DNA of 64,000 bases from Arthrobacter globiformis (GCF_030815865.1 NZ_JAUSXI010000001.1:1860001-1924000); one strand, 5' to 3'. Numbered from the stretch's first letter, positions 42,370-51,425 are shown. Notes: a model not told the origin generated them from the sequence alone. Made by a program: numbers and translations.

Positions 42370-42753
42370 ATGGGTAACGACGCCCGAACCCCGGCCGCGG
42401 CGGCGTCCGCGGACTTCGAAGAAGTCCAGGCCACGCAGCAGTTCCAGGAACTGCGCAAGCGCCACCGTAGCTTTGTGTTCCCCATGGCCATCGCGTTTCT
42501 GCTCTGGTACTTCGCGTACGTCATCCTTGCCGCCTACGCCGTGGACTTCATGTCCACCAAGGTGTGGGGCAACATCAACGTCGGCATCATCATGGGGCTG
42601 CTGCAGTTCGTGACCACCTTCGCCATCACCGGCTGGTACGTCAGCTACTCGAACAGGCGCCTGGACCCGATCGCCGCGGACATCCGGCACGGCATTGAAG
42701 GCCACGAGTATGACAAGTCCGGCAGCAGCGCACAGGGCGGAGGGGCAAAATGA
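42370..42753 (+). CDS. DUF485 membrane protein, ActP partner
   Basis: A 127-residue DUF485 protein: RHRSFVFPMAIAFLLWYFAYVILAAYA (TM1 with the conserved helical start), FMSTKVWGNINVGIIMGLLQFVTTF (TM2) and WYVSYSNRRLDPIA. Such genes precede actP in many bacteria and are thought to assist the symporter. GGAGG at 42361-42365 favours ATG 42370 over 42367. Overlaps actP by 4 nt. Confidence 0.88.
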   Translation: MGNDARTPAAAASADFEEVQATQQFQELRKRHRSFVFPMAIAFLLWYFAYVILAAYAVDFMSTKVWGNINVGIIMGLLQFVTTFAITGWYVSYSNRRLDPIAADIRHGIEGHEYDKSGSSAQGGGAK

Positions 42754-44366
42754 TCACCATTCCCACAGCGGTTGACGTCGCCGCACTCAAGGACACCACG
42801 CTGCTGAACATGGGCATTTTCGCCCTGTTCGTCGCCGTCACCATGGTCATCGTTCTCCGGGCCAGCCGGAACAACAAGACGGCCGCCGATTACTATGCCG
42901 CCGGCCGTTCCTTCACCGGCTCGCAGAACGGCACCGCCATCGCGGGCGACTACCTGTCGGCGGCCTCCTTCCTGGGCATCACCGGCGCCATCGCCATCAA
43001 CGGCTACGACGGCTTCATGTACTCCATTGGCTTCCTGGTCGCTTGGCTGGTGGCGCTCCTGCTGGTGGCGGAGCTGCTCCGGAACACGGGCAAGTACACC
43101 ATGGCCGACGTCCTGTCGTTCCGCCTTCGGCAGCGTCCGGTCCGCATCGCGGCCGCCATCTCCACCCTGGCCGTCTGTTTCTTCTACCTCCTGGCCCAGA
43201 TGGCCGGCGCCGGAAGCCTGATCTCGCTGCTGCTGGGCATCAGCGACTGGGGCGGACAGGCCCTGGTGATCATCGTCGTCGGCGCCCTGATGATCATGTA
43301 TGTCCTGATCGGCGGCATGAAGGGCACCACCTGGGTGCAGATCATCAAGGCCTGCCTTCTCATCGCCGGTGCCGCCGTCATGACACTCTGGGTCTTGGCC
43401 ATCTATGGGTTCAACCTCTCCAGCCTGCTGGGCGGCGCGGCCGAGGCGGCGAACAACCCTGCCGTGCTCAACCCCGGCCTGCAGTACGGCAAGACAGAAA
43501 CGTCCAAGCTGGACTTCATGTCCCTGGCCCTGGCCCTGGTGCTGGGTACGGCCGCCCTGCCGCACGTGCTGATGCGCTTCTATACGGTGCCCACAGCGAA
43601 GGAAGCCCGCAAGTCGGTCGTGTGGTCCATTTGGCTGATCGGGCTGTTCTATATCTTCACGCTGGTCCTCGGCTATGGCGCCGCTGCCTTGGTGGGGGCG
43701 GACACCATCAAGGGCGCCCCCGGCGGCGTCAACTCGGCAGCGCCGCTGTTGGCCTTCCACCTGGGTGGCCCGTTGCTGCTGGGCTTCATCTCGGCCGTGG
43801 CTTTCGCCACGATCCTCGCCGTGGTTGCCGGTCTCACGATCACCGCCGCCGCCTCGTTCGCCCATGACATCTATGCCAACGTCATAGCAAAGGGAAAGGC
43901 CGACGCCGACACTGAAGTTAAGGTGGCCCGCCGCACCGTGATCGTCATTGGCATCCTCGCGATCCTGGGCGGGATCTTTGCCAACGGCCAGAACGTGGCC
44001 TTCCTGGTGGCGCTGGCGTTCGCCGTGGCCGCCTCCGCCAACCTGCCCACCATCATCTACTCCCTGTTCTGGCGCCGGTTCACCACACAGGGTGCGGTCT
44101 GGAGCATGTACGGCGGGCTCGCCTCGGCCATCATCCTGATCGCGCTGTCACCTGTGGTGTCGGGCGGTGCGACCTCCATGATCAAGGGCGCCAACTTCGC
44201 CGTCTTCCCGCTGAGCAACCCGGGCATCGTGTCCATCCCGCTGGCCTTCCTGCTGGGCTGGCTCGGCACGGTCCTGGACAAGAGGCAGGAGGACCGCAGC
44301 AAGCAGGCCGAGATGGAAGTCCGGTCGCTGACCGGGGTGGGCGCCGAGAAGGCCGTGGAGCACTAG
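42750..44366 (+). CDS. actP: Cation/acetate symporter
   Basis: A 538-residue SSS-family transporter that should take up acetate or other short carboxylates with a cation. It has 13 TM helices, the motif DYYAAGRSFTGSQNGTAIAGDYLSAASFLGI near residue 46, GGMKGTTWVQIIKACLL near 188, and LPHVLMRFYTVPTAKEARKS near 270, matching ActP well. It is coupled to DUF485 and divergent from the LytS/LytR pair. A terminator follows at 44420. Confidence 0.92.
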   Translation: MITIPTAVDVAALKDTTLLNMGIFALFVAVTMVIVLRASRNNKTAADYYAAGRSFTGSQNGTAIAGDYLSAASFLGITGAIAINGYDGFMYSIGFLVAWLVALLLVAELLRNTGKYTMADVLSFRLRQRPVRIAAAISTLAVCFFYLLAQMAGAGSLISLLLGISDWGGQALVIIVVGALMIMYVLIGGMKGTTWVQIIKACLLIAGAAVMTLWVLAIYGFNLSSLLGGAAEAANNPAVLNPGLQYGKTETSKLDFMSLALALVLGTAALPHVLMRFYTVPTAKEARKSVVWSIWLIGLFYIFTLVLGYGAAALVGADTIKGAPGGVNSAAPLLAFHLGGPLLLGFISAVAFATILAVVAGLTITAAASFAHDIYANVIAKGKADADTEVKVARRTVIVIGILAILGGIFANGQNVAFLVALAFAVAASANLPTIIYSLFWRRFTTQGAVWSMYGGLASAIILIALSPVVSGGATSMIKGANFAVFPLSNPGIVSIPLAFLLGWLGTVLDKRQEDRSKQAEMEVRSLTGVGAEKAVEH

Positions 44367-44419
44367 CCGCTTTCGGTTCGTTCAAACTCCGTCTTCGGAA
44401 AGCCCAGGAGATCAGGCAG

Positions 44420-44446
44420 GAGCCCCCGCGCCGCGCGCGGGGGCTC
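44420..44446 (+). terminator. GC-rich hairpin after actP
   Basis: GAGCCCCCGCG (44420-44430) pairs with CGCGGGGGCTC (44436-44446). A TTTT follows after 8 nt. Confidence 0.75.
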
Positions 44447-44481
44447 GTGACGTGTTTTCGCCGCTGTCTTGGGCCTGCTAC

Positions 44482-45093
44482 TCAAGGCGCGTGGTGGCCT
44501 CCGGTGTGTTCACCGTGCGGCACCGCGAACTGGCCCGCCGTCGACGCGGCGAGTCCCGGCGTCGTGATGGCGGCAACCAGCAGCGCTCCGGCGAAGGCGG
44601 CGGCGATCAATGGCCCCGCGCCCAGGCGGGCCGCTATGTTCTGGCCAGAACAGCCGGGAAGATCGGGGGACCTCCGGCTGAGCCACGATATGGCCGCGAG
44701 GATCATGAGGGTCAGCAGCAGGGCGGCGAGGTGGCTGACGCCCAGGCCCGCCATGCCGCTCCCTGCGCCCAGCACAATAGCCGCAATGTGCGCGGCGGCA
44801 GCGGTGGGCAGCAGGAGGGCGGAGGTCCGCGGCAGAGGGAAACGGTTCCTGCTCAGTCCGGCAACCGTCCACGCCAGCAGGGACGTGCCCCAGAGCATTG
44901 CGGCCGCGGCGCCGGCCGCCCTCACTGGGAGGGCCGGCCCGGCGGCCGCAAACAGGCTGGAGGCGACGGCGAGGTTGACCGCTGCGGCGCCGAGCCCGGC
45001 AAAGCCGGCGAAGAGCCTGACGGCATTGGAGCGGAACGTTTCCTGCGCTGCCGGGACTGCCGGGGCCGCAGTGATGGACTGGCTGCTCATCAT
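44482..45093 (-). CDS. Multi-pass membrane protein of unknown function
   Basis: A 203-residue protein with about six hydrophobic helices, very Ala/Leu-rich (for example LFAGFAGLGAAAVNLAVASSLFA and AALLLTLMILAAISWL), and a His-rich C-terminal tail (HGEHTGGHHAP) that might bind metal. No family recognised. It lies 19 nt downstream of the DUF4383 gene, with which it may form an operon. Confidence 0.65.
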   Translation of the reverse strand: MMSSQSITAAPAVPAAQETFRSNAVRLFAGFAGLGAAAVNLAVASSLFAAAGPALPVRAAGAAAAMLWGTSLLAWTVAGLSRNRFPLPRTSALLLPTAAAAHIAAIVLGAGSGMAGLGVSHLAALLLTLMILAAISWLSRRSPDLPGCSGQNIAARLGAGPLIAAAFAGALLVAAITTPGLAASTAGQFAVPHGEHTGGHHAP

Positions 45094-45112
45094 CTTTTAG
45101 GCGCGGGGTCTT

Positions 45113-45517
45113 CTAGGCGCGGGCCGTGGCGGGGACCTTGTCCAGGGACAGGCCGACGCCCAGCAGCAGGACGGCGCTCGCCAGGTGGAGAACGTTGTCC
45201 GCACCGTTGAGGGCAATGATGTTCAGAGGTGAGCTGAGCAGGAACAGACCGAGGATGCCCACCAGCAGATACACCGCACCCACAGCCGTGTTGACCGTGC
45301 GCGCAAGCTGGACATCCTTGACGCCGGAGTAGAGCAGCGCGGCGCCGATGGCCAGGTGGATCACGTTGTGCAGCGGGTTGACCTCAAAGATGATCAGGTT
45401 GGAGCCTTCGGTGGAGAAGAAGCCGACTCCAGACGTCACGGCGAAGCCGACGAGTCCCACCAGCAGGTAGACGGCCCCGAAGACAGTGGCGATAAGACGG
45501 TTCGGTGAGTTGCGCAT
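45113..45517 (-). CDS. DUF4383 membrane protein
   Basis: A 134-residue protein with four TM helices (LIATVFGAVYLLVGLVGF, IHLAIGAALLYSG, VGAVYLLVGILGLFLL, VLHLASAVLLLGVGL) arranged as two similar halves, each with an (H/N)N(V/I)(I/L)HL motif. This is the DUF4383 pattern. Function unknown; often near stress-related genes. AGGAA lies before the start. Confidence 0.82.
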   Translation of the reverse strand: MRNSPNRLIATVFGAVYLLVGLVGFAVTSGVGFFSTEGSNLIIFEVNPLHNVIHLAIGAALLYSGVKDVQLARTVNTAVGAVYLLVGILGLFLLSSPLNIIALNGADNVLHLASAVLLLGVGLSLDKVPATARA

Positions 45518-45645
45518 GGCCCAAATTCCTTCCGGTTGCTGGCCCGGGACAGGAGCCCTGGCCAGATTTGCGGAGCCCCGGTCAGGACTCTCGGAAGCTA
45601 TTCGGGTCCGGTGTGCGCTTGGATGGGTGCGCGGTCAGATAAGGG

Positions 45646-46209
45646 TCAGGCCTTTGGCCGGAGCTTGATGGTGACCAGCTTCAGTTCGTCCTTGCCGGCG
45701 AAGCGGTACACCATTTCGATGTCCTTGCCCTGGCATTTGATGAGCCCGGCGACATCGGCAATGTTGTTGTCGTTCTGCGTGCTGACTTTGAGGTCGTCGT
45801 AGGCCGTGGTGCAGGACGGGTCCAGCTGGAGGCTCTTGACGCCTGACGCGAATTCCTCGCGACTCAGCTGCTCCTTGAGGCTCGGGTCCATGTAGTCGTT
45901 GTAGGCCTTGTCCGTGTCGCCGGCGATGACCAGTTTGGTGAAGCTGTCGGCGAGGTCCCCGGCCTGCCGGGTGGACCCGCCCACGAGGTTCACCAGGAGC
46001 AGGACCCCGGCGATTACCAGCAGGAGCACGCCTGCCACGATGCCCACGACGATCCAGAGGCCCTTGCGGTTGCGGGCCGGAGGCAGGCCCGGCAATCCGA
46101 ACGGGGAAGGCGGAAGGGACCGCCGGCCGGATGGCCGCTGCTGGTACGGCTGCTGCGGGCCGGGCTGGTAGGGTCCGGGCTGCTGCGGGGGGAGCGGGGG
46201 ATTGCTCAA
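45646..46209 (-). CDS. Membrane-anchored protein with extracytoplasmic domain
   Basis: A 187-residue protein: Pro/Gln-rich N-terminus with repeated PGPYQPGP/QQPY elements, a TM helix (LWIVVGIVAGVLLLVIAGVLLL, residues 50-72), then an exposed domain that looks like a DUF4878/nuclear-transport-factor-2-like fold (DLADSFTKLVIAGDTDKAYNDY, then a beta-rich end). No catalytic motif. Two cysteines (near residues 134 and 158) may form a disulfide. Confidence 0.7.
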   Translation of the reverse strand: MSNPPLPPQQPGPYQPGPQQPYQQRPSGRRSLPPSPFGLPGLPPARNRKGLWIVVGIVAGVLLLVIAGVLLLVNLVGGSTRQAGDLADSFTKLVIAGDTDKAYNDYMDPSLKEQLSREEFASGVKSLQLDPSCTTAYDDLKVSTQNDNNIADVAGLIKCQGKDIEMVYRFAGKDELKLVTIKLRPKA

Positions 46210-46368
46210 GGGTGGGCCCTTTCCGGCACCGCACCAGCGGCGCTCCGACTAACGGGGCACGGCCGGCGCCCGGTCACTTTGTGGAATAGCCTATAGCGGC
46301 CCCGCGCATTTGCATCGAAACCCCAGGAACCGCGATCGTTTCCCGTCGTTACAGCCTGCCAGATGCGC

Positions 46369-46842
46369 TCAGTCTTCCGCCGAGTTGCGGTCAAGCAGCG
46401 GCTGGATCCGGAATGGTATCAGTTCCCCCATCGCCAGGGCGGTATCGGTTCTCTCGACACCGTCGCAGGCCAGGATCTTCCCGTTGATCCGGAAGAGGTC
46501 TTCGGCGTCCAATGCCACCACGCGCAGCAGCAGGTCGGCCGAGCCCGTGAGGCCGTAGCCCTCGAGGATCTCCGGCACTGCCGCCAGCTCCTCGGCAAGG
46601 GAACTGAGCTTTTGCTGCTGGACGTGGACCGAGATGAAAGCCATCAGCGGATAGCCCAGGGACACCGGATTGATGCGCCGCTCGAACGACAGGAAGGCGT
46701 GCTTCTTCTCGAGCTGGGCCATCCGCGCTTGGACGGTGTTGCGGGAGAGGCCGAGCTTTTGGGCCAAGGCCACCACAGTACGGCGGGGATCCTGTGCCAG
46801 GGCGGAGAGCAGCCGGGTGTCTGTGCCATCCAAAGCTTGCAT
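46369..46842 (-). CDS. Lrp/AsnC-family transcriptional regulator
   Basis: A 157-residue leucine-responsive regulator with an N-terminal HTH (DTRLLSALAQDPRRTVVALAQKLGLSRN and RMAQLEKKHAF) and a C-terminal RAM ligand domain (VPEILEGYGLTGSADLLLRVVALD). ATG 46842 has no ribosome-binding site and gives a typical length; a longer frame starts at 46875. Divergent from the bkd genes, so it is a good candidate for their regulator (BkdR-like), with branched-chain amino acids as ligand. Confidence 0.88.
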   Translation of the reverse strand: MQALDGTDTRLLSALAQDPRRTVVALAQKLGLSRNTVQARMAQLEKKHAFLSFERRINPVSLGYPLMAFISVHVQQQKLSSLAEELAAVPEILEGYGLTGSADLLLRVVALDAEDLFRINGKILACDGVERTDTALAMGELIPFRIQPLLDRNSAED

Positions 46843-46924
46843 AATGCGCAAGGCTAGCACGGTCTGAAGGAGCAAAACAGGGCATTGTGCTCAGTTTCCG
46901 CCGCGGTGGTTGTACCACTTGAAC

Positions 46925-46944
46925 ATTGTGAGTATGGTCACAAT
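46925..46944 (+). promoter_or_regulatory. CRP/GlxR-like palindrome ATTGTGA-N6-TCACAAT
   Basis: A perfect 7-bp inverted repeat matching TGTGA-N6-TCACA, in the lrp/bkd intergenic region about 115 nt before the bkdA start. It shows that the longest E1-alpha frame (from 46910) is not the real start. Confidence 0.65.
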
Positions 46945-47041
46945 TAACCGGGGCAAAGGCGCCCGGGAGGCCGGAATGCGGCGGTATCACGAGTCCTGCC
47001 GCGGGATGGTTACACGACGTCAGAAGGTTGCGGCAACAGTG

Positions 47042-48214
47042 GTGACAGACGATGCGGGCCAGGGCGGAACAGCCGCCGGCCAGGACAATAATGCAGGGCA
47101 CCAGGGTGGCGCAGGCCACAACATGGTTCAGCTGATCACCCCCGCGGGGGAGCGCGTCAGCCATCCGGAGTATGACCCCTGGGTCAGAGACGTGTCGGAC
47201 GAGCAACTGTGCTCGCTCTACGAGGACCTGGTGGTGATCCGGCGGATCGACAAAGAGGCAACTGCGCTACAGCGCCAGGGCGAACTAGGCCTCTGGCCGC
47301 CGCTGCTGGGCCAGGAGGCCTCGCAGGTGGGGTCCGTGCGATCCCTGCGGGATGACGACTTTATTTTTCCCAGCTATCGCGAGAACGGCGTGGCCTATTG
47401 CCGCGGGGTGGACCTGGCGGACATCTTGCGTGTCTGGCGCGGCGCTGCCTCCGGCGGCTGGGACCCGTACGCGGTCAACATGGCCATCCCGCAGATCGTC
47501 ATCGGCGCGCAGACGCTGCATGCCACCGGGTACGCCATGGGAATCCAGAACGACGGCGCCGACTCCGCGGCGATTGTGTACTTCGGCGACGGCGCCACCA
47601 GCGAGGGCGATGTCAACGAGGCCATGGTCTTTGCCGCCAGCTTCCAGGTGCCCCTGGTGTTCTTCTGCCAAAACAACCACTGGGCCATCTCCGAACCGGT
47701 GCGCCTCCAGTCCCACACCCAGCTTGTGGACCGCGGGGCCGGATTCGGCATCCCCAGCATGCGGGTCGATGGCAACGACGTCCTGGCGGTCATGGCAGCC
47801 ACGCGCGTCGCGCTCGACCGTGCCCGCCGGGGCGGCGGCCCCACCTTCATCGAGGCCGTCACGTACAGGATGGGCCCGCATACGACGGCGGATGATCCCA
47901 CCCGGTACCGCGACCCCAACGAACTCGAGGACTGGGCGGCCAAGGATCCGATCGGCCGGGTCCATGCACTGCTGGACCGGAAAGGCCTGTTCACCGCGGA
48001 GTTCGAAGCCGGTGTGCGGACCAAGGCTGACGCCGTCGCCCGCGAACTGCGTGCCGGCTGCGTCGGCATGCCGGATCCCGAACCCCTGGACGTCTTCAAG
48101 CACGTGTACAGCACCCCCAATTCCTGGCTGGACCGCCAGCAGGACCACTACTCCCGTTACCTTGCCTCCTTCGGCGATCCCGCAGGGGCAACACAAGAAA
48201 AAGGTGCACGCTGA
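47042..48214 (+). CDS. bkdA: Branched-chain 2-oxoacid dehydrogenase E1 alpha
   Basis: With E1 beta it decarboxylates branched 2-oxoacids (from Val, Leu, Ile) on thiamine diphosphate and passes the acyl group to E2. The 390-residue protein carries the TPP motif GDGATSEGDVNEAMVFAASF followed by QNN near residue 215, and RMGPHTTADDPTRYR near 275 (phosphorylation-loop region). GTG 47042 was chosen because longer starts cover the CRP-like operator; ATG 47009 is an alternative. The gene ends coupled to bkdB (TGATG). A pyruvate-type enzyme is less likely given the neighbouring leucine operon. Confidence 0.9.
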   Translation: MTDDAGQGGTAAGQDNNAGHQGGAGHNMVQLITPAGERVSHPEYDPWVRDVSDEQLCSLYEDLVVIRRIDKEATALQRQGELGLWPPLLGQEASQVGSVRSLRDDDFIFPSYRENGVAYCRGVDLADILRVWRGAASGGWDPYAVNMAIPQIVIGAQTLHATGYAMGIQNDGADSAAIVYFGDGATSEGDVNEAMVFAASFQVPLVFFCQNNHWAISEPVRLQSHTQLVDRGAGFGIPSMRVDGNDVLAVMAATRVALDRARRGGGPTFIEAVTYRMGPHTTADDPTRYRDPNELEDWAAKDPIGRVHALLDRKGLFTAEFEAGVRTKADAVARELRAGCVGMPDPEPLDVFKHVYSTPNSWLDRQQDHYSRYLASFGDPAGATQEKGAR

Positions 48215-49224
48215 TGACGCAGATGACCTTTGCGCGGGCAATAAACTCCGGCCTTCGCAGATCCCTCGACAACGATCCCAAGGTGCTCCTCATGGGCGAG
48301 GACATCGGCACCCTGGGCGGAGTCTTCCGTGTGACGGACGGACTGCAGAAGGACTTCGGCAAGCACCGCGTCGTGGACACGCCCCTGGCCGAGTCCGGCA
48401 TCGTGGGCACCGCCGTTGGCCTGGCCTACCGCGGGTACCGGCCGGTGGTGGAAATCCAGTTCGACGGTTTTGTCTACCCCGCGTTCGACCAGATCGTGTC
48501 CCAGGTGGCCAAGATGCATTACCGCAGCCGCGGTGCCGTGAAGATGCCCATCACCATCCGCATCCCGTTCGGCGGCGGCATTGGGTCGCCGGAGCACCAC
48601 TCCGAGTCGCCGGAGGCCTACTTCGCCCACACGGCAGGCCTTCGGGTGGTCACCCCGGCCAGCCCGCAGGACGCGCACACCATGATCCAGCAGGCCATTT
48701 CCTGTGATGACCCCGTGGTGTTCTTCGAGCCCAAGCGCCGCTACCACGACAAAGGCGAGGTGGACGAGTCACTCGATCCCAATTCAGCCACGCCGATGGG
48801 CCAGGCCCGGGTGGTCACGGACGGCAGCGACGTCACGCTCGTGGCCTACGGGCCGCTGGTGAAGACGGCCCGCGATGCGGCCACGGCGGCCGCGGACGAA
48901 GGTGTCTCGGTTGAGGTCATTGACCTGCGGTCGCTGGCTCCAGTGGATTTCGCCACCGTGGAGGCCTCGGTCCGCAAGACGGGCAGGCTGGTGATCACCC
49001 ATGAGGCCGGGCAGTCGGGCGGGCTCGGTGCCGAGGTCGCGGCCAGCATCACCGAGCGCTGCTTCTACCACCTGGAGGCGGCGCCCGTCCGCATCACCGG
49101 GTTCGACGTGCCGTACCCCTATTCAAAGGTGGAGATGCACCATCTTCCGAATCTTGACCGGATTCTCGATGGCGTGGACCGCGCGCTGGGCCGGCCGAAT
49201 TCGCTGAGCGGGCTGGAAGGATGA
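48214..49224 (+). CDS. bkdB: Branched-chain 2-oxoacid dehydrogenase E1 beta
   Basis: A 336-residue transketolase-like subunit. It has LLMGEDIGTLGGVFRVTDGL near residue 28, RVVDTPLAESGIVGTAVGLA near 50 (TPP-side Glu) and EAYFAHTAGLRVVTPASPQDA near 138. These match E1 beta of the two-gene alpha2beta2 form. Coupled upstream to bkdA and downstream to bkdC by an ATGA overlap. Confidence 0.94.
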   Translation: MTQMTFARAINSGLRRSLDNDPKVLLMGEDIGTLGGVFRVTDGLQKDFGKHRVVDTPLAESGIVGTAVGLAYRGYRPVVEIQFDGFVYPAFDQIVSQVAKMHYRSRGAVKMPITIRIPFGGGIGSPEHHSESPEAYFAHTAGLRVVTPASPQDAHTMIQQAISCDDPVVFFEPKRRYHDKGEVDESLDPNSATPMGQARVVTDGSDVTLVAYGPLVKTARDAATAAADEGVSVEVIDLRSLAPVDFATVEASVRKTGRLVITHEAGQSGGLGAEVAASITERCFYHLEAAPVRITGFDVPYPYSKVEMHHLPNLDRILDGVDRALGRPNSLSGLEG

Positions 49225-50669
49225 CCGCCACCATGATTAAGGAATTCCGGCTGCCCGATCTCGGCGAAGGACTGACTGAATCCGAAATCGTCAGCTGGAA
49301 GGTGGGGGTGGGGGACACTGTCAGCCTGAATCAGATCATCGCAGAGGTGGAGACCGCCAAAGCGGTGGTGGAGCTGCCCTCACCCTTTGCGGGTGTGATC
49401 ACGGCCCTGCATGAGCAGCCGGGAACCGTTGTGGAGGTGGGCAAGCCGATTGTCTCGTTCGAGGTGCAGGACGACGCCGGTAACCAGACCGCCGCTGCCG
49501 CTCCGGCTGAGGCGGCGCTCCCCAAGAGGGAACCCAACCTCGTCGGGTACGGCGCCGTCGTCGAAAGCACCGGCCGTCCCGTGCGACGGCAGCGCACGCT
49601 GGTTGAGCCTGCCCCGCTGGTTGAGCCTGCCCCGCTGGTTGAGCCTGCCCCGCTGGTTGAGCCTGCCAAAACCAAGCCTGTCGAAACCGCGACTCCGGCG
49701 GTTGAGCCTGTCGAAACCAAGCCTGTCGACACCAATCTTGTCGAAACCAAGCCTGTCGACACCAACCCCGCCGAGCGGCCCCGTTCCACGCCGCCCGTCC
49801 GGAAGCTCGCCAAGGACCTCGGAGTCGATCTGGAGAGTGTCACCGGGACCGGCCCCAGCGGTCTCATTACCCGTGAGGATGTGCGCAATTTCGTGGGCGG
49901 CGGGGATCTTCCCGCGGCCGCCCACGGGCTGGCAGCACAGGAACTGCAGCCCGCGCCGGCACAGGGCGAGCGTGAGGTGCGTACGCCTATCAAGGGTGTC
50001 CGGAAGTTTACGGCGGCCGCCATGGTCAGCAGCGCCTTCACAGCACCCCACGTGACGGAATTCCTCACTGTCGACGTCACCCCGGTCATGGAGCTGCTGG
50101 CCAGGCTTAAGGAAAGCAAGGCCTTTGCCGGCCACAAGCTCACGCCGCTGACCCTCGTGGCCAAGGCTGTCCTGATCGCCCTGCGGCGCAATCCCGGTCT
50201 CAACGCCAAGTGGGATGAGGCCAGCCAGGAGATCGTGCAGTTCAACTACGTGAACCTGGGCATCGCGGCCGCAACCCCGCGTGGCCTCACCGTTCCCAAC
50301 ATCAAGGATGCGGACCGGCTGGCGCTCGTCGACTTGTCCACCGCTCTCGCAGAACTGACGGACACTGCCAGGGCAGGGAAGACCAGCCCGGAAGGCCTCT
50401 CCGGCGGCACCATCTCCATCACCAACATCGGTGTCTTCGGCATCGACGCCGGCACGCCCATCCTCAACCCGGGGGAGGCCGCGATCCTCGCCATGGGCGC
50501 CGTCCGGAAAGCCCCGTGGGAGTACCAGGACCAGGTCGCGCTGAGGCAGGTCATGACACTGAGCCTCTCCTTCGACCACCGGCTGGTGGACGGCGAGCAG
50601 GGGTCCAGGTTCCTGGCCGATGTGGGCGCTCTCCTCGCGGATCCCGGTATGGCCTTCGCGATGGCCTAG
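49221..50669 (+). CDS. bkdC: Dihydrolipoamide acyltransferase (E2)
   Basis: The E2 core moves the acyl group from lipoyl-lysine to CoA. The 482-residue protein has one N-terminal lipoyl domain (lipoyl Lys in EVETAKAVVELPS near residue 45), a repeat-built linker (about 127-190), an E1/E3-binding domain (VRKLAKDLGVDLESVTGTGPSGLITREDV near 193), and the acetyltransferase domain with catalytic His in LSFDHRLVDGEQG near 452. No lpd (E3) gene is in this operon. A CG-rich hairpin follows. The linker carries dispersed-repeat DNA. Confidence 0.94.
   Translation: MTATMIKEFRLPDLGEGLTESEIVSWKVGVGDTVSLNQIIAEVETAKAVVELPSPFAGVITALHEQPGTVVEVGKPIVSFEVQDDAGNQTAAAAPAEAALPKREPNLVGYGAVVESTGRPVRRQRTLVEPAPLVEPAPLVEPAPLVEPAKTKPVETATPAVEPVETKPVDTNLVETKPVDTNPAERPRSTPPVRKLAKDLGVDLESVTGTGPSGLITREDVRNFVGGGDLPAAAHGLAAQELQPAPAQGEREVRTPIKGVRKFTAAAMVSSAFTAPHVTEFLTVDVTPVMELLARLKESKAFAGHKLTPLTLVAKAVLIALRRNPGLNAKWDEASQEIVQFNYVNLGIAAATPRGLTVPNIKDADRLALVDLSTALAELTDTARAGKTSPEGLSGGTISITNIGVFGIDAGTPILNPGEAAILAMGAVRKAPWEYQDQVALRQVMTLSLSFDHRLVDGEQGSRFLADVGALLADPGMAFAMA
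49599..49770 (+). repeat. Tandem and dispersed repeats in the E2 linker
   Basis: Four copies of the 18-bp unit CTGGTTGAGCCTGCCCCG start at 49599, 49617, 49635 and 49653. They are followed by GGTTGAGCCTGTCGAAACC (49700-49718) and shorter GCCTGTCGAAACC/GCCTGTCGACACC pieces. The 19-bp element is the reverse complement of the one at 58196. Confidence 0.85.
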
Positions 50670-50687
50670 CCGCGAGTTTTCCAGGTT

Positions 50688-50715
50688 GCCTGCCGCTCAC
50701 GCTCGGGCGGCAGGC
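50688..50715 (+). terminator. Hairpin after bkdC
   Basis: GCCTGCCGC (50688-50696) pairs with GCGGCAGGC (50707-50715). It sits between the convergent bkdC and TetR genes. No clear T-run. Confidence 0.65.
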
Positions 50716-50750
50716 GCGGGACCCAGCGCTGGAATACTCGGCCAGCAGGG

Positions 50751-51425
50751 TTAGTCGGGGAGCGGGCTGGCTGTCACCAGCAGGGCCGCCAGCGCCATGT
50801 TCTCCAGAAGCGGCCGCGCCGACCTGATGGCCATCCGACTGCCGTGGTTCCGGACGGAGTGCGGCGTGGAGTTGATCAGGCCGAATGTCGCGTGGGCGCG
50901 CATGCGGAGGTCGGCCGTGTCTGTTGTGCCATGGATGCCGGCGAGCACGTCGACCCACACTTCCACGTAACTGCGCTGCAGGGCACGTACCTGTGCCTGG
51001 TCCTCGCTGGTCAGGTTGCTGAAATCCCTGTCCTGCACCCGGATCACGTCGGGGTTGCTGAGGGCAAAGTCCACGTGGAACTGGACCAGCCGGGAGAGGG
51101 CGGCGGAGGGATCGGCGGCGTCGGCAACCACGTGGCGGCCGCCGTCGAGCAGGTCCTGGCTGACGGTGAGCAGTAACGCGCCCAGCACGGCCTGCTTTCC
51201 GGGAAAATGGCGGTACACGGCAGGTCCGCTTACGCCTGCGGCGGCGCCAAGGTCCTCGAGGGAGACCCGGTTGAACCCGTTGCCGGCGAAGAGCGTGGCC
51301 GCAGCGGACAGGAGCGCCTGCCGCCGGGACTCCTTGGCCCGGCTGCGCTGCGTCGGGCCGGATGTCTCGCGGCCGTCTGCGGCCTGGCCGGGAGAGGTGA
51401 GCTCTCCGTGATCTGTGGTGGGCAC
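50751..51425 (-). CDS. TetR-family regulator of the leucine operon
   Basis: A 224-residue TetR regulator: N-terminal HTH (RRQALLSAAATLFAGNGFNR, then LGAAAGVSGPAVYRHFPGKQAVLGALL) and a ligand-binding helical C-terminus. GTG 51425 is fixed by GAGGAGG close upstream; the longer ATG 51461 lies in an inverted repeat. It is divergent from the carboxylase operon, and two 16-bp palindromes lie in the shared promoter. Resembles AccR/LiuR-like control by branched acyl-CoA; this is inference. Confidence 0.88.
   Translation of the reverse strand: MPTTDHGELTSPGQAADGRETSGPTQRSRAKESRRQALLSAAATLFAGNGFNRVSLEDLGAAAGVSGPAVYRHFPGKQAVLGALLLTVSQDLLDGGRHVVADAADPSAALSRLVQFHVDFALSNPDVIRVQDRDFSNLTSEDQAQVRALQRSYVEVWVDVLAGIHGTTDTADLRMRAHATFGLINSTPHSVRNHGSRMAIRSARPLLENMALAALLVTASPLPD

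Noticed and set aside
46910..47041. Longer E1-alpha N-terminus from 46910
   Set aside because: It covers the CRP-like palindrome and the divergent promoter, and the extra residues do not look like family sequence.
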